This document shows positions 11,345-19,983 of a DNA stretch of 64,000 nt, piece after piece. Under the pieces are notes generated by a model. The model was not told the origin of the DNA and made no database searches. It saw only the letters and a program-made list of their open reading frames with translations. The DNA is from Neisseria chenwenguii. GTDB lineage: Bacteria; Pseudomonadota; Gammaproteobacteria; Burkholderiales; Neisseriaceae. How positions within the stretch are numbered: position 1 is the first letter of the stretch; each line of letters begins with the position of its first letter. The stretch is from contig NZ_CP022278.1 of NCBI RefSeq assembly GCF_002216145.1, positions 1,116,001 through 1,180,000 on the forward strand, given 5' to 3'. The translations under genes and the position numbers were made by a program.

Positions 11345-11536
11345 TTAGCCCAACCCTTAAAATTTGATGACATTATAATACTTTCTCATGCAAACAACAC
11401 ATGACAAATGGTATTTTTTTAAATTCAAACGTCGTAAACATGGAGGATGCTCAGGTACGGATGATGCCGTCTGAAAAGCTTACCGCACAACCGCGTTTTC
11501 AGGCGGCCTGTTTTCTTAATCTAAGATATACGGTTC

Positions 11537-11635
11537 TTACAGTAGCCTGTACTCCCATAAATAGTAAGACATAACTGTTTCTGCATAATTTCCATTATTT
11601 TCAGAAAATAAAAGGCTTTGTTTGTTTTCAGACAT
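11537..11635 (-). pseudogene. Duplicated 5' stub of the RTX gene
   Basis: ATG 11635 opens a 32-codon frame beginning MSENKQSLLFSENNGNYAE that matches the first 27 residues of the RTX gene start at 10385 (MSESKQNFLFVENSGNYAE) and diverges right after MSYYLW. It lies 32 bp after paralogue A exactly as the RTX start lies 35 bp after paralogue B, so the duplicated unit was [307-aa gene + RTX start]. It also independently supports ATG 10385 as the true RTX start. Confidence 0.75.
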
Positions 11636-11667
11636 AAAAATTCCTTATAAATTAATATTTCAAGCTC

Positions 11668-12591
11668 TTATAAATTGATTACTTTTCCGCAAGAGCTAAC
11701 CGGAAAAACTCTAAAAATATAATTCTCATTCTTTCCGTAACTTACAACATACTCCAATCCGCTATCAGATTTTACGTTGTAATCAATATATTTAAACCGT
11801 ATCGTAAGAAAATACATTTTTTTGAATATTTCATTCTTTTTTCCAGATAAATTTGCTAATCCGCTATACACTACCTGAGAATCTAACCCGTTCTGAACTG
11901 TTTCATCATAGGATAATAATCCGCAACAATCCCTTGGATACCATACCGTTCCGCCATAATCCCGCTGCACTACTGCAAAATCACTCTCTTTATTATAAAA
12001 ATCAGGCTGCTGAAGAAAGCCTTTCTCAGGATCATAATATTCGCCCCGCCATTCGTTTCCGAACAAATCCTCCAAATTCTCCGCTTTGCCGCCGTTGTCT
12101 TTCCACTCTTGGAGTTTTTCAAAGGTATCGTATTCGGTCAGCTTCCACGGGTAGCAGGCTTTATTGCCGAAACGTATCGGTTTGCCGTCTTCGTCCCGTT
12201 CCAGCTGGCAGATTTTTTCGTTAATATCGCTGGGGATTTCATCGAGAAATATCCCTAGCTCTTTCCACCAGTCAATTTTTTCTTCCGCACCCCATAATTC
12301 GTTCATCTGGATTTTCCAGTAATCCTGCATCGCCAATGCGTAAATCTCTCCCTTGCTTAACGGTTTTTCGGGTTTGCACGATGCCTGTTTTAAAAATTCC
12401 TGCCGCCGCTGTTCCTCTCTAACCAAAGCCTCCTGATGCAGCCGCTCTTTCCGCTCTTCATCGCTTTCAAACTTTCGGGCTATGCTTTCCGTAAGCGTCA
12501 AATCGGGTTGTTTGACCCAAAAGGCAGACAGCACCGCCAAAGCAGCTAAAATACCTGTTCCGAAAGCCGCCTGTATGATGATTTTTTTCAT
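11668..12591 (-). CDS. 307-aa membrane-anchored protein (paralogue A)
   Basis: It has the same length and layout as the protein at 10421: transmembrane helix at residues 4-24, charged helix, then a Cys-containing soluble domain. Residues of about 75-205 are almost identical between the two apart from a short variable stretch around 108-122, while the C-terminal 100 residues are clearly more divergent. That mosaic pattern suggests gene conversion or selection on the C-terminus. ATG 12591 is preferred over a TTG three codons upstream because ttggag sits just ahead and the length then equals that of its paralogue. Function unknown. Confidence 0.8.
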   Translation of the reverse strand: MKKIIIQAAFGTGILAALAVLSAFWVKQPDLTLTESIARKFESDEERKERLHQEALVREEQRRQEFLKQASCKPEKPLSKGEIYALAMQDYWKIQMNELWGAEEKIDWWKELGIFLDEIPSDINEKICQLERDEDGKPIRFGNKACYPWKLTEYDTFEKLQEWKDNGGKAENLEDLFGNEWRGEYYDPEKGFLQQPDFYNKESDFAVVQRDYGGTVWYPRDCCGLLSYDETVQNGLDSQVVYSGLANLSGKKNEIFKKMYFLTIRFKYIDYNVKSDSGLEYVVSYGKNENYIFRVFPVSSCGKVINL

Positions 12592-12750
12592 TTGCTCCAA
12601 CCTTTAAAATTTGATGCCATTTTATTATATTTTCATTCAAATAATACATATAAATAACAAACGGCATTTTATTAATTCAAACGTCGTAACCGCAGCCACT
12701 GCGCAGACCGGCTGGCTTTACTCCCGTCAAAGCCGGCCATACAGATGATC

Positions 12751-12793
12751 ATGCCGTCTGAAAACCCCACAATCTGTTTTCAGACGGCCTTTT
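12751..12793. terminator. Inverted uptake-sequence hairpin
   Basis: atgccgtctgaaaac and its complement pair around a short loop, followed by cttttgc. It lies between divergent genes, so it may mainly serve as an uptake-sequence pair. Confidence 0.5.
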
Positions 12794-12801
12794 GCTATAA
12801 T
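12793..12801 (+). promoter_or_regulatory. Extended -10 promoter motif before the gene at 12951
   Basis: The motif tgcTATAAT matches an extended sigma-70 -10 element perfectly. No good -35 is seen. It is 150 bp before the next plus-strand start codon. Confidence 0.35.
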
Positions 12802-12950
12802 CGGTATATCTTGGATTTACCGACAAACTTTCCCGATGAAACGCAACGGTTCCGGTTGTGTGCAAAATCAGGCTTTTTTCGGCTTCTCTGCCGATTATCC
12901 GAAATAAAATATAAACCGATGAAATTTTTAATGAAAATAAAGGTTGAAAA

Positions 12951-13413
12951 ATGGAAACCTACGCTTTAGAAAAACAGGTTTGGACAGAAAAAGATTTCGA
13001 TCAAATGGGTTGATGATGCCAATATTTACGGCTTCATTTTTCATCCTGTCGATGATTTCCGTACGGATTTGCTTTTTGACCTTGATTACATTTTGGAATG
13101 GATCAATCCCGAACCGCCGGAAGAATATTTTTCGTTTTGGGTGTCACCCTGCACCTTAAAATTTGAAAATGTTTATGACCTGCAAATAGAAATCGACCGA
13201 TACCGAACCAATATGCCGGCTGTTGATGATTTGGAACTCGTCAACGTAGAAAATGAAATTTATCAATGGCATATGGGATTATCCGAGGGATATATTTCTT
13301 TCAAGTCATCCGGTTTCAAACAATTTATCAGGAAAAAACCGATTTTGACCCGCCGCCAGTTTTTATCGTTGGCAGAGAGAAACGGCATAAGTTTTAGCGA
13401 ACAGACCGATTAA
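12951..13413 (+). pseudogene. Frameshifted small conserved protein
   Basis: ATG 12951 (after aaagg) opens METYALEKQVWTEKDFDQMG, then meets two stops. The downstream frame from about 13015 continues DANIYGFIFHPVDD and runs to the stop at 13413 with DLDYILEWINPE and FWVSPCTLKFENVYD. Restoring two bases after the codons for QMG gives one protein of about 154 aa. I recognise the D-YIL-W...F-V-PCTL-F-NV-DL pattern from small uncharacterised bacterial proteins but know no function for it. It lies between the RTX block and mnmE. Confidence 0.65.
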
Positions 13414-13456
13414 GTTTGTTTTTATATGGTCAATTATTTTTACAGCTTAGAATCAA

Positions 13457-14860
13457 ATGGAACATTCCGTGTCTTTTCCCAATCCCACTATCGCCGCCAT
13501 CGCCACCGCCCCCGGGCGCGGCGGTGTGGGCGTTATCCGCATTTCAGGCAAAGATCTGCTGCCGTTCGCGCAGGCCGTCAGCGGCGGCAAAACGCCCAAG
13601 CCGCGCGTGGCTTTGTACACCGATTTTCTCGATTCAGACGGCCTTGCCATCGACAACGGCCTGATGCTCTATTTCGCCGCACCCGCCAGTTTCACGGGCG
13701 AAGACGTGCTCGAGCTGCAAGGCCACGGCGGGCCGGTGGTGATGCAGATGCTGCTGGCGCGCTGCGTGGAGCTGGGCGCGCGGCTGGCCGAACCGGGCGA
13801 GTTCACCAAGCGCGCGTTTCTCAACAACAAACTCGATTTGGCGCAGGCCGAGAGCGTGGCCGATTTGATTGACGCGTCCAGCCAATCCGCCGCGCGCATG
13901 GCCCTGCGCTCGCTCAAAGGCGCGTTTTCCCAGCATATTCATGAGCTTGTCGATGATTTGATTACGCTCAGGATGCTGGTGGAAGCCACGTTGGACTTTC
14001 CCGAAGAAGAAATCGACTTTCTCGAAGCCGCCGACGCGCGCGGCAAATTGGCGGGCATTCAAGGCCGTCTGAAAACCGTGTTGGCCAGTGCCGAACAGGG
14101 CGCGATTTTGCGCGAAGGCATGAACGTGGTGCTGGTGGGTGCGCCGAACGTAGGCAAATCCAGCCTGCTCAACGCGCTGGCGGGCGACGACATCGCCATC
14201 GTTACCGACATCGCCGGCACCACGCGCGACACCGTGCGAGAACAAATCACGCTCGACGGCGTGCCCGTGCACATCATCGACACCGCCGGACTGCGCGAAA
14301 CCGACGACGTGGTCGAGCAAATCGGCATCGAACGCAGCCGCAAAGCCGTCAACGAAGCCGACGTTGCGCTGGTGCTCATCGATCCGCGCGAAGGCGTGAA
14401 CGCCAAAACCCAAGCCATACTCGACGGTCTGCCCGCCGGTTTGAAACGCATCGAAATCCACAACAAAACCGACCTGACCGGCGAAAACGCAGGCGTGTTT
14501 TCCGAAACCGCACCGGCGCAACATTCAGACGACCTACGCAATTTTACGGGTGCGGACACGCTCATCAGGCTTTCCGCCAAAACCGGCGCGGGTTTGGACT
14601 TGCTCAAACAGGCCTTGCTCAAAGAAATCGGCTGGCAGGGCGAAAGCGAGAGCCTGTTCCTCGCCCGCAGCCGCCACCTCAACGCCCTGCACGCCGCCGA
14701 AGCCGAACTGGAAAACGCCGCCTTGTGCGGCAACCACCAGCTCGAACTCTTGGCCGAACACCTGCGGCTGGCACAAGTGGCGTGCAGCGAAATCACCGGC
14801 GAATTTACCGCCGACGATTTGCTGGGCGTGATTTTTTCGCGGTTCTGTATCGGGAAATGA
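13457..14860 (+). CDS. mnmE: tRNA modification GTPase MnmE
   Basis: This 467-aa protein works with MnmG to install the cmnm5 group on U34 of several tRNAs. It has the N-terminal folate-binding domain ([21 protein letters not shown]), a helical domain, an inserted G domain with [28 protein letters not shown] and NKTD, and the essential C-terminal FCIGK motif. Length is normal. It starts 44 bp after the frameshifted gene. Confidence 0.97.
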   Translation: MEHSVSFPNPTIAAIATAPGRGGVGVIRISGKDLLPFAQAVSGGKTPKPRVALYTDFLDSDGLAIDNGLMLYFAAPASFTGEDVLELQGHGGPVVMQMLLARCVELGARLAEPGEFTKRAFLNNKLDLAQAESVADLIDASSQSAARMALRSLKGAFSQHIHELVDDLITLRMLVEATLDFPEEEIDFLEAADARGKLAGIQGRLKTVLASAEQGAILREGMNVVLVGAPNVGKSSLLNALAGDDIAIVTDIAGTTRDTVREQITLDGVPVHIIDTAGLRETDDVVEQIGIERSRKAVNEADVALVLIDPREGVNAKTQAILDGLPAGLKRIEIHNKTDLTGENAGVFSETAPAQHSDDLRNFTGADTLIRLSAKTGAGLDLLKQALLKEIGWQGESESLFLARSRHLNALHAAEAELENAALCGNHQLELLAEHLRLAQVACSEITGEFTADDLLGVIFSRFCIGK

Positions 14861-14944
14861 GGCCGTCTGAATTTTATCTTTCTGTTTCATTGCCACACCA
14901 CCGTCACAGGTTTAAAATTAGTACCGAATTTCAGTATTAACATC

Positions 14945-15199
14945 ATGAAGAAAAAGCACCAGCGTACACTAAGCCTGATTTATGCCCGCCCTATACCCGG
15001 CAGCATCAAATGGGCGGACATCGAAGCCTTGTTTAACGAACTTGGCGGCGAAATCGAAGCACGGGCGGGAAGCCGTGTGGCGGTTATCCTGTTCGGACAG
15101 GTTCAGGTTTTCCACCGCCCGCACCCTGGCCCCGATACAGACAAGGGCGCGGTGGCGGCGGTCAGGAAATGGCTGGAAGCAAACGGAGTAAGCCCATGA
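14945..15199 (+). CDS. hicA: HicA-family toxin
   Basis: This 84-aa protein matches the HicA mRNA interferase family: IKWADIEALFNELGGEIEAR, then AGSRVAVILFGQVQVFHRPHP and a C-terminal helix (GAVAAVRKWLEANGV). It belongs to the subgroup with GSRV in place of the GSHH motif, with the His later in FHRPHP. HicA toxins cleave mRNA and are held by HicB. Its stop overlaps the hicB start (ATGA at 15196-15199). Confidence 0.88.
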   Translation: MKKKHQRTLSLIYARPIPGSIKWADIEALFNELGGEIEARAGSRVAVILFGQVQVFHRPHPGPDTDKGAVAAVRKWLEANGVSP

Positions 15200-15531
15200 A
15201 CAACATCATGAACATCAACGGGCATAAAGCCCTGATTCAATACGATCCCGAAACCGAGCTTTTGCGCGGGGAATTTATCGGCCTGAACGGCGGTGCGGAT
15301 TTTTATGCCGATAATGTGGCCGACCTGCATAAAGAGGGGGCGGTCAGCCTGCAAACCTATTTGGACGTTTGCAGGGAACGCGGAATCGGGCCGTACAAAC
15401 ATTATTCGGGACGGTTTAATGTCCGAATCAGCCCGCAGATTCATGCCGCCGCCGCTGCGGCTGCCGCTGCGAGCAACATCAGTCTGAACGAATGGGTTGC
15501 GCAGACGCTGAATCGGGCTGTCCGCGGTTAA
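15196..15531 (+). CDS. hicB: HicB-family antitoxin
   Basis: This 111-aa protein has the HicB partial RNase H-like fold (ALIQYDPETELLRGEFIGLNGGADFYAD) and a C-terminal ribbon-helix-helix DNA-binding segment (GRFNVRISPQIHAAAAAAAA then SNISLNEWVAQTLNRAV). It should neutralise HicA and repress its own operon. ATG 15196 overlaps the hicA stop; an ATG further upstream at 15169 lies inside hicA and is less likely. Confidence 0.9.
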   Translation: MNNIMNINGHKALIQYDPETELLRGEFIGLNGGADFYADNVADLHKEGAVSLQTYLDVCRERGIGPYKHYSGRFNVRISPQIHAAAAAAAAASNISLNEWVAQTLNRAVRG

Positions 15532-15540
15532 CAATGCAAA

Positions 15541-15575
15541 AGGCTGTCTGAAAACAAATGTTTCAGACGGCCTTT
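15541..15575 (+). terminator. Terminator after hicAB
   Basis: aggctgtctgaaaac pairs with gtttcagacggcct (one G-T mismatch) and is followed by ttct. It closes the hicAB operon; the left arm is a degenerate uptake sequence. Confidence 0.6.
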
Positions 15576-15647
15576 CTGCTTTTGCCTGCCGCCGTTTTAA
15601 CGTTACAATTCCCGCTGATTCCGCCTTTCCACGCAAACCGAAAAACC

Positions 15648-17789
15648 ATGAGAACGCCTCCGCTCAAACCGCTCCTTATCGCCGCACTGCCTGTGTTTGC
15701 CAGCGTGTTTACCGCTGCGACGCTGGTGTGGCATTTCGATGCGCCCAAGCTGGCGATGCCGTTTGTGTTGGGGATTATTGCGGGCGGTTTGGTGGATTTG
15801 GACAACCGCCTCACAGGCCGTCTGAAAAATATTGTGGTGACGGTGGCACTGTTTACGCTGGCTTCGCTGACGGCGCAGATGACGCTGGGCACGGGGCTGC
15901 CGTTTATTGCGGCGATGACGGGGATGACGTTCTGCTTCACGATTATGGGCGCGGTCGGGCTGCGTTACCGCACGTTTGCGTTCGGCGCACTGGCGGTGGC
16001 GGTTTATACTTCGCTGACTTATACGCCGGAGTCGTTTTGGCTGACCAATCCGCTGATGATTTTATGCGGAACGCTGCTCTACAGCGCGTTTACGCTGGTG
16101 TTTCATATGGTTTTCCCGCACCGCCCCGTTCAGGAAAGCGTGGCGGCGGCGTATGAGGCGCTGGGCGGTTATTTCGATGCGAAGGCGGATTTTTTCGATC
16201 CCGATGAGGCGGCTTGGCTGGGCAACCGCCAGATTGATCTGGCGATGCGCAACACGGGCGTGGTGGCGGCGTTCAACCAATGCCGCGCGGCGCTGTTTTA
16301 CCGTTTGCGCGGACAGCACCGCCATCCGCGTACGGCGCGGATGCTGCGCTATTATTTTGCGGTTCAGGATATTCACGAGCGCATCAGTTCGGCGCACATG
16401 GATTATGCGGAGCTGGCGGAAAAGCTGAAAAACACCGACCTGATTTTCCGCATACACCGCCTGCTGGAAATGCAGGGGCAGGCCTGCCGCAATGTGGCGG
16501 AGGGTTTGCGCGGCGGGCGTCCGTATAAATACAGCAAACGCCTCGCACGCGCGGTAGAGGGCTGCCGGCAGTCGCTGGCGCATTTTTCAGACGGCCACAA
16601 AGGCACGGGCGAGGTGCACAATCTCCAGCAGCTTTTGAACAATCTGATTTCGGTCGATTACCAACTCAAACATCTGGAAAACAGCAGCCTGACCGCCGAT
16701 GCGGATACCGACACACGCATCGCCGCGCTGGAGGGCGGCGGCCTGAAAACCGTGTGGCAGACCGTGCGCGGACAGCTTAATTTCGAGTCTTCCGTGTTCC
16801 GCCACGCGGTGCGGCTCTCCATCGTCGTCGCCGTTGCCTGCGCGATTGTCGAAGTGTTGCAGCTCAACTTGGGCTACTGGATTCTGCTTACCGCGCTGTT
16901 TGTCGCCCAACCCAACTACACCGCCACCAAAAGCCGCGTTTACCAGCGCATCGCCGGCACGGTTTTGGGCGTGATTGTCGGCTCGCTCGTGCCGTATTTC
17001 ACGCCCTCGGTCGAAACCAAACTCTGGATCGTCATCGCCGCCACCACGCTGTTTTTCGTGAGCCGCTCGTATAAATACAGCTTTTCCACATTTTTCATCA
17101 CCATTCAGGCGCTGACCAGCTTTTCGCTCGCCGGGCTGGACGTGTACAGCGCCATGCCCGTGCGCATCATCGACACCGTTATCGGCGCCGTTCTCGCGTG
17201 GGCAGCCGCCAGCCACCTCTGGCCGGACTGGAAATACCTCACCCTCGAGCGCACCGCCGCCCAAGCCGTTTCCGGCAACGGCGCGTATCTGGGCAAAATC
17301 GCCGACCAACTGCGCCACGGCAGCCGCGACGACGTCGAATACCGCACCGTCCGCCGCCGTGCCCACGAATACACGGCCGCGCTGGGCAGCACCCTCTCCG
17401 ACATGAGCAGCGAGCCGAAAAAATACAGCAACCGCCTCCAAGAAGGCTTCACCCTGCTGCAAAACAGCTACGCGCTCACCGGCTACATCTCCGCCCTCGG
17501 CGCCTACCGCAGCCACATGGCCGACAGCGGCAACCAAGCTTTCGCCGAACAGTTCTACCAAACCGCCCGCCAAACCGCCGGTCTGCTCGAAACCCTGCCG
17601 CAGCAAAGCAGCGAAAGTTTTCAGACGGCCTTAAGCCGTATCCGAAGCGATTTGGAAACCCTGCGCAGCCAAGCCGGCGACGAGCGCCAAAGCAACATCC
17701 TCTGGCAGCAGCTCAGCCTCATCGCCCGCCAGCTCGAGCCGTGTTATCAGGCGCTGCGCCATTGCGGAGCGGGGAAAACGGCGGAGTAG
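15648..17789 (+). CDS. YccS/YhfK-type FUSC family membrane protein
   Basis: This 713-aa integral membrane protein has two sets of helices (about residues 10-150 and 385-520), each followed by a long cytoplasmic part, the layout of the YccS/FUSC (aromatic acid exporter-like) family. The block FRHAVRLSIVVAVACAI then LGYWILLTALFVAQPNYTAT and YQRIAGTVLGVIVGS is the family signature. Substrate unknown. ATG 15648 is chosen; the frame is open 30 codons further upstream but that part overlaps the hicAB terminator. Confidence 0.88.
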   Translation: MRTPPLKPLLIAALPVFASVFTAATLVWHFDAPKLAMPFVLGIIAGGLVDLDNRLTGRLKNIVVTVALFTLASLTAQMTLGTGLPFIAAMTGMTFCFTIMGAVGLRYRTFAFGALAVAVYTSLTYTPESFWLTNPLMILCGTLLYSAFTLVFHMVFPHRPVQESVAAAYEALGGYFDAKADFFDPDEAAWLGNRQIDLAMRNTGVVAAFNQCRAALFYRLRGQHRHPRTARMLRYYFAVQDIHERISSAHMDYAELAEKLKNTDLIFRIHRLLEMQGQACRNVAEGLRGGRPYKYSKRLARAVEGCRQSLAHFSDGHKGTGEVHNLQQLLNNLISVDYQLKHLENSSLTADADTDTRIAALEGGGLKTVWQTVRGQLNFESSVFRHAVRLSIVVAVACAIVEVLQLNLGYWILLTALFVAQPNYTATKSRVYQRIAGTVLGVIVGSLVPYFTPSVETKLWIVIAATTLFFVSRSYKYSFSTFFITIQALTSFSLAGLDVYSAMPVRIIDTVIGAVLAWAAASHLWPDWKYLTLERTAAQAVSGNGAYLGKIADQLRHGSRDDVEYRTVRRRAHEYTAALGSTLSDMSSEPKKYSNRLQEGFTLLQNSYALTGYISALGAYRSHMADSGNQAFAEQFYQTARQTAGLLETLPQQSSESFQTALSRIRSDLETLRSQAGDERQSNILWQQLSLIARQLEPCYQALRHCGAGKTAE

Positions 17790-17807
17790 GATTAACAGAT
17801 ACCGCAA

Positions 17808-17840
17808 AGGCCGTCTGAAATTTTCAGACGGCCTGTTCGT
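17808..17840 (+). terminator. Terminator after the FUSC gene
   Basis: Inverted uptake sequences aggccgtctgaaa/ttttcagacggcct with almost no loop, directly after the stop codon. Confidence 0.65.
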
Positions 17841-17899
17841 TGTCTCCCCCCGCTTTGCAGCGATAAAATACCTTTTTCCCTTTTCAAAAGCCAACCACC

Positions 17900-18790
17900 A
17901 TGCACGCCGTCGAAATCCGCCATGCCGTCAAAACCTACGCCAACGGCTTCACCGCCCTCAACGATGTTTCCTTCACCGTCGCCGAAGGCGAATTTTTCGC
18001 GCTTCTGGGCCCCAACGGTGCGGGCAAAACCACGCTGATTTCGGCGATGGCGGGCTTGGGCCGCCTGACTTCGGGCAGCATTTCGGTGATGGGGCACGAC
18101 GTGGTCAAATCCGCGCGCGCGTCGAGGATGAATCTGGGCGTCGTGCCGCAGGAATTGGTGTTTGACGCGTTTTTTACCGTACGCGAAACGCTGCGTTTTC
18201 AGTCCGGCTATTTCGGCATTAAAAACAACGACAAATGGGTCGACGAAATCATCGGACGGCTGGGGTTGGCCGACAAAGCCGACACGATTACGCGCAACCT
18301 CTCCGGCGGCATGAAACGGCGTGTGATGGTCGCGCAGGCGTTGGTGCACAAACCGCCCGTGATTGTGTTGGACGAGCCGACCGCGGGTGTGGACGTCGAG
18401 CTGCGCCAAAGCCTGTGGACGTTTATCAACAGTCTCAACGCGCAAGGCCACACGGTGATCCTGACCACGCATTATCTGGAAGAGGCGCAAAACCTGTGCA
18501 GCCGCATCGCCATGCTCAAACACGGCAGCCTGGTCGCGCTCGACACCACCGACCACCTGCTCCACGAAGAAAAAGGCCTGCGCGTGGCGCTGCAACTTTC
18601 AGACGGCCTGCCCGATGTTTTGCGCCCGCTGCAAATCGGCGGAAAAGACGGCGAAATCCTGTTGAAACTCAACGACTACAACGAGCTTTCCGGCGTTTTG
18701 GATACGCTGAAGACAGCGGGCGTCGGCGTTCAGCATATGGCGCTGCCGGAAACGGATTTGGAAGAAGTGTTTATGAAACTGACGAAGTAG
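17900..18790 (+). CDS. ABC transporter ATP-binding protein (orphan)
   Basis: This 296-aa ABC ATPase of the ABC-2/NodI-like class has Walker A GPNGAGKTT at about 40, signature LSGGMKRR at about 134, Walker B VIVLDEPTAGVD and switch His (TTHYLEEA). The last 70 residues form the small C-terminal domain typical of drug/polysaccharide ABC-2 exporters. No permease gene follows: the next gene is on the other strand, so the membrane partner must be elsewhere or lost. Substrate unknown. Confidence 0.88.
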   Translation: MHAVEIRHAVKTYANGFTALNDVSFTVAEGEFFALLGPNGAGKTTLISAMAGLGRLTSGSISVMGHDVVKSARASRMNLGVVPQELVFDAFFTVRETLRFQSGYFGIKNNDKWVDEIIGRLGLADKADTITRNLSGGMKRRVMVAQALVHKPPVIVLDEPTAGVDVELRQSLWTFINSLNAQGHTVILTTHYLEEAQNLCSRIAMLKHGSLVALDTTDHLLHEEKGLRVALQLSDGLPDVLRPLQIGGKDGEILLKLNDYNELSGVLDTLKTAGVGVQHMALPETDLEEVFMKLTK

Positions 18791-18841
18791 ACGGACAGTT
18801 TGGTAAAAACCGGAAAGGCCGTCTGAAAAATCTTCCGTCCA

Positions 18842-18876
18842 TAAAAAAACCTGCCCGAAGGCAGGTTTTTTTATGG
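18842..18876. terminator. Bidirectional rho-independent terminator
   Basis: aaaaaaacctgcc-cgaa-ggcaggttttttt forms a tight hairpin with A and T tracts on both sides, between the convergent ABC gene and the gene at 18889. It is independent of uptake sequences. Confidence 0.85.
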
Positions 18877-18888
18877 ACGGAAATCCGC

Positions 18889-19125
18889 TTATTTCAGCGC
18901 GCTGGCAGCGGCCGGTGCAACGGTAGAAGTACCGGTAGCAGGTGAAGAAGCCGATTTAGTATCCAAAGTCGATTTGGAACCCAAAGAGCCGGCTTTTTTA
19001 CCTTCGGCAGCTTTGCTGACGGAAGTTTTAGATTTGTGGGATTTTGCTTTTTCAGCGGTGGCAGTAGCAGCCATTGCAGAAGTAGAGAGGGCAGCGATTG
19101 CCAACAGAGCAGCAAATTTTTTCAT
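18889..19125 (-). CDS. Small exported Ala/Ser/Lys-rich protein
   Basis: This 78-aa protein begins with a clear signal peptide (MKKFAALLAIAALSTSAMA, cleavage after AMA). The mature 59 residues are low complexity (AEKAKSHKSKTSVSKAAEG, later SASSPATGTST) with no Cys and no recognisable domain, probably a disordered periplasmic protein. A good ribosome-binding sequence (aaggaattg) precedes ATG 19125. Function unknown. Confidence 0.7.
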   Translation of the reverse strand: MKKFAALLAIAALSTSAMAATATAEKAKSHKSKTSVSKAAEGKKAGSLGSKSTLDTKSASSPATGTSTVAPAAASALK

Positions 19126-19247
19126 GTTTCAATTCCTTCTTTCGATTGGTTTAAGTCAAATGCATCCTTAAGGATTCCGACGGCAGGCTTTTTGAGGAGA
19201 CAAACCTGCGCACGGATCCTAAACAACACATGGTCTGTAAGAGTCGT

Positions 19248-19565
19248 ATCTGCCGGAAAAGTTCATATGAAATTCGGGCATTAACCTTTATAATTCAAAG
19301 TCATACATAAAATCCTTACCCATAAAACACCATCAGGCCGTCTGAAAAGCATTCAGACGGCCTATTCTTTTAAATTGACGCGTTTGAAAACAATATCTTA
19401 AGTGATGCCTACTTTACGGAAAAATACCAAACCGGCAGCATTTCGCGGATTTAAAAATTCCAAACGGGAATCAGGCGTTTACAAAATCATTCATAATCTT
19501 TCAAAAGTTCGGCTTCGAAAAGCGGCGCTGCAAACGGTGCCAACAAAAAATAGGCCGCCTGAAAA
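19248..19565. repeat. 318-bp direct repeat R1, left of the bacteriocin cassette
   Basis: This is nearly identical over its length to R2 at 20321-20638, with scattered substitutions and small indels. It contains an inverted uptake-sequence pair and, on the minus strand at 19487-19521, codons for LFEAELLKDYE and a stop, which match the C-terminus of the FKBP-type isomerase at 57220 ([11 protein letters not shown]). The rest is non-coding. It fills most of the 539-bp gap between the genes ending at 19125 and 19623. Confidence 0.85.
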
Positions 19566-19622
19566 TATGTCAGAAGAGATTTAAATTGCTGACACGTTTT
19601 CAGACGGCATCAAACTCAAATA

Positions 19623-19901
19623 TCAATCGTCTAAATCCAACTCTTTTTTTCTTTTTAGATATTCCTACATCATGATTTCTACCAAAACAGCAGAGAGTAT
19701 GGCTACAACCCCACTGGGGAGGAAATGGTTGTTACCGAGAAAATATTTCGGATTAATAATAAAGACACTCAAAATAAAATTTACCGCATAGATAACGAAA
19801 GTGGCGCCGAAACAGATAGCCGCAAAAGCCTTAAAGTGGTTTTTGGGAAAATTCCCCAATACAATTAAATTTTTCTTGTACATTTCCCAAAGTTTTTTCA
19901 T
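19623..19901 (-). pseudogene. Bacteriocin-associated immunity-like membrane protein, truncated by a stop
   Basis: The frame from ATG 19901 encodes a two-helix membrane protein (MKKLWEMYKKNLIVL, then FVIYAVNFILSVFIINPKYF) closely related to the 92-aa protein at 56274. A TAG at 19665-19667 stands where the intact copy has TGG (Trp), cutting it to 78 aa; the following 13 codons (EYLKRKKELDLDD) are still in frame and match. The lost tail is strongly charged. It lies 82 bp after the bacteriocin gene, as in the second locus. Its role as an immunity protein is inference from position and topology. Confidence 0.75.
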
Positions 19902-19983
19902 TACCTTATCCTCTTAAATCAGATAATCCACAGATTCCATATCCATCAATATTTCCTGAAGGATGTGGAATCATTACAACAGA

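Larger units (their letters stand above)
12592..12950. other. 359-bp intergenic region
   Basis: No gene is seen. It is AT-rich near the divergent gene start at 12591, contains an inverted uptake-sequence hairpin (12751-12793) and an extended -10-like motif. Confidence 0.5.

Noticed and set aside
16587..17606. 339-codon minus-strand frame opposite the FUSC gene
   Set aside because: It is a shadow frame; the plus-strand product has membrane helices and family motifs while this one has none.
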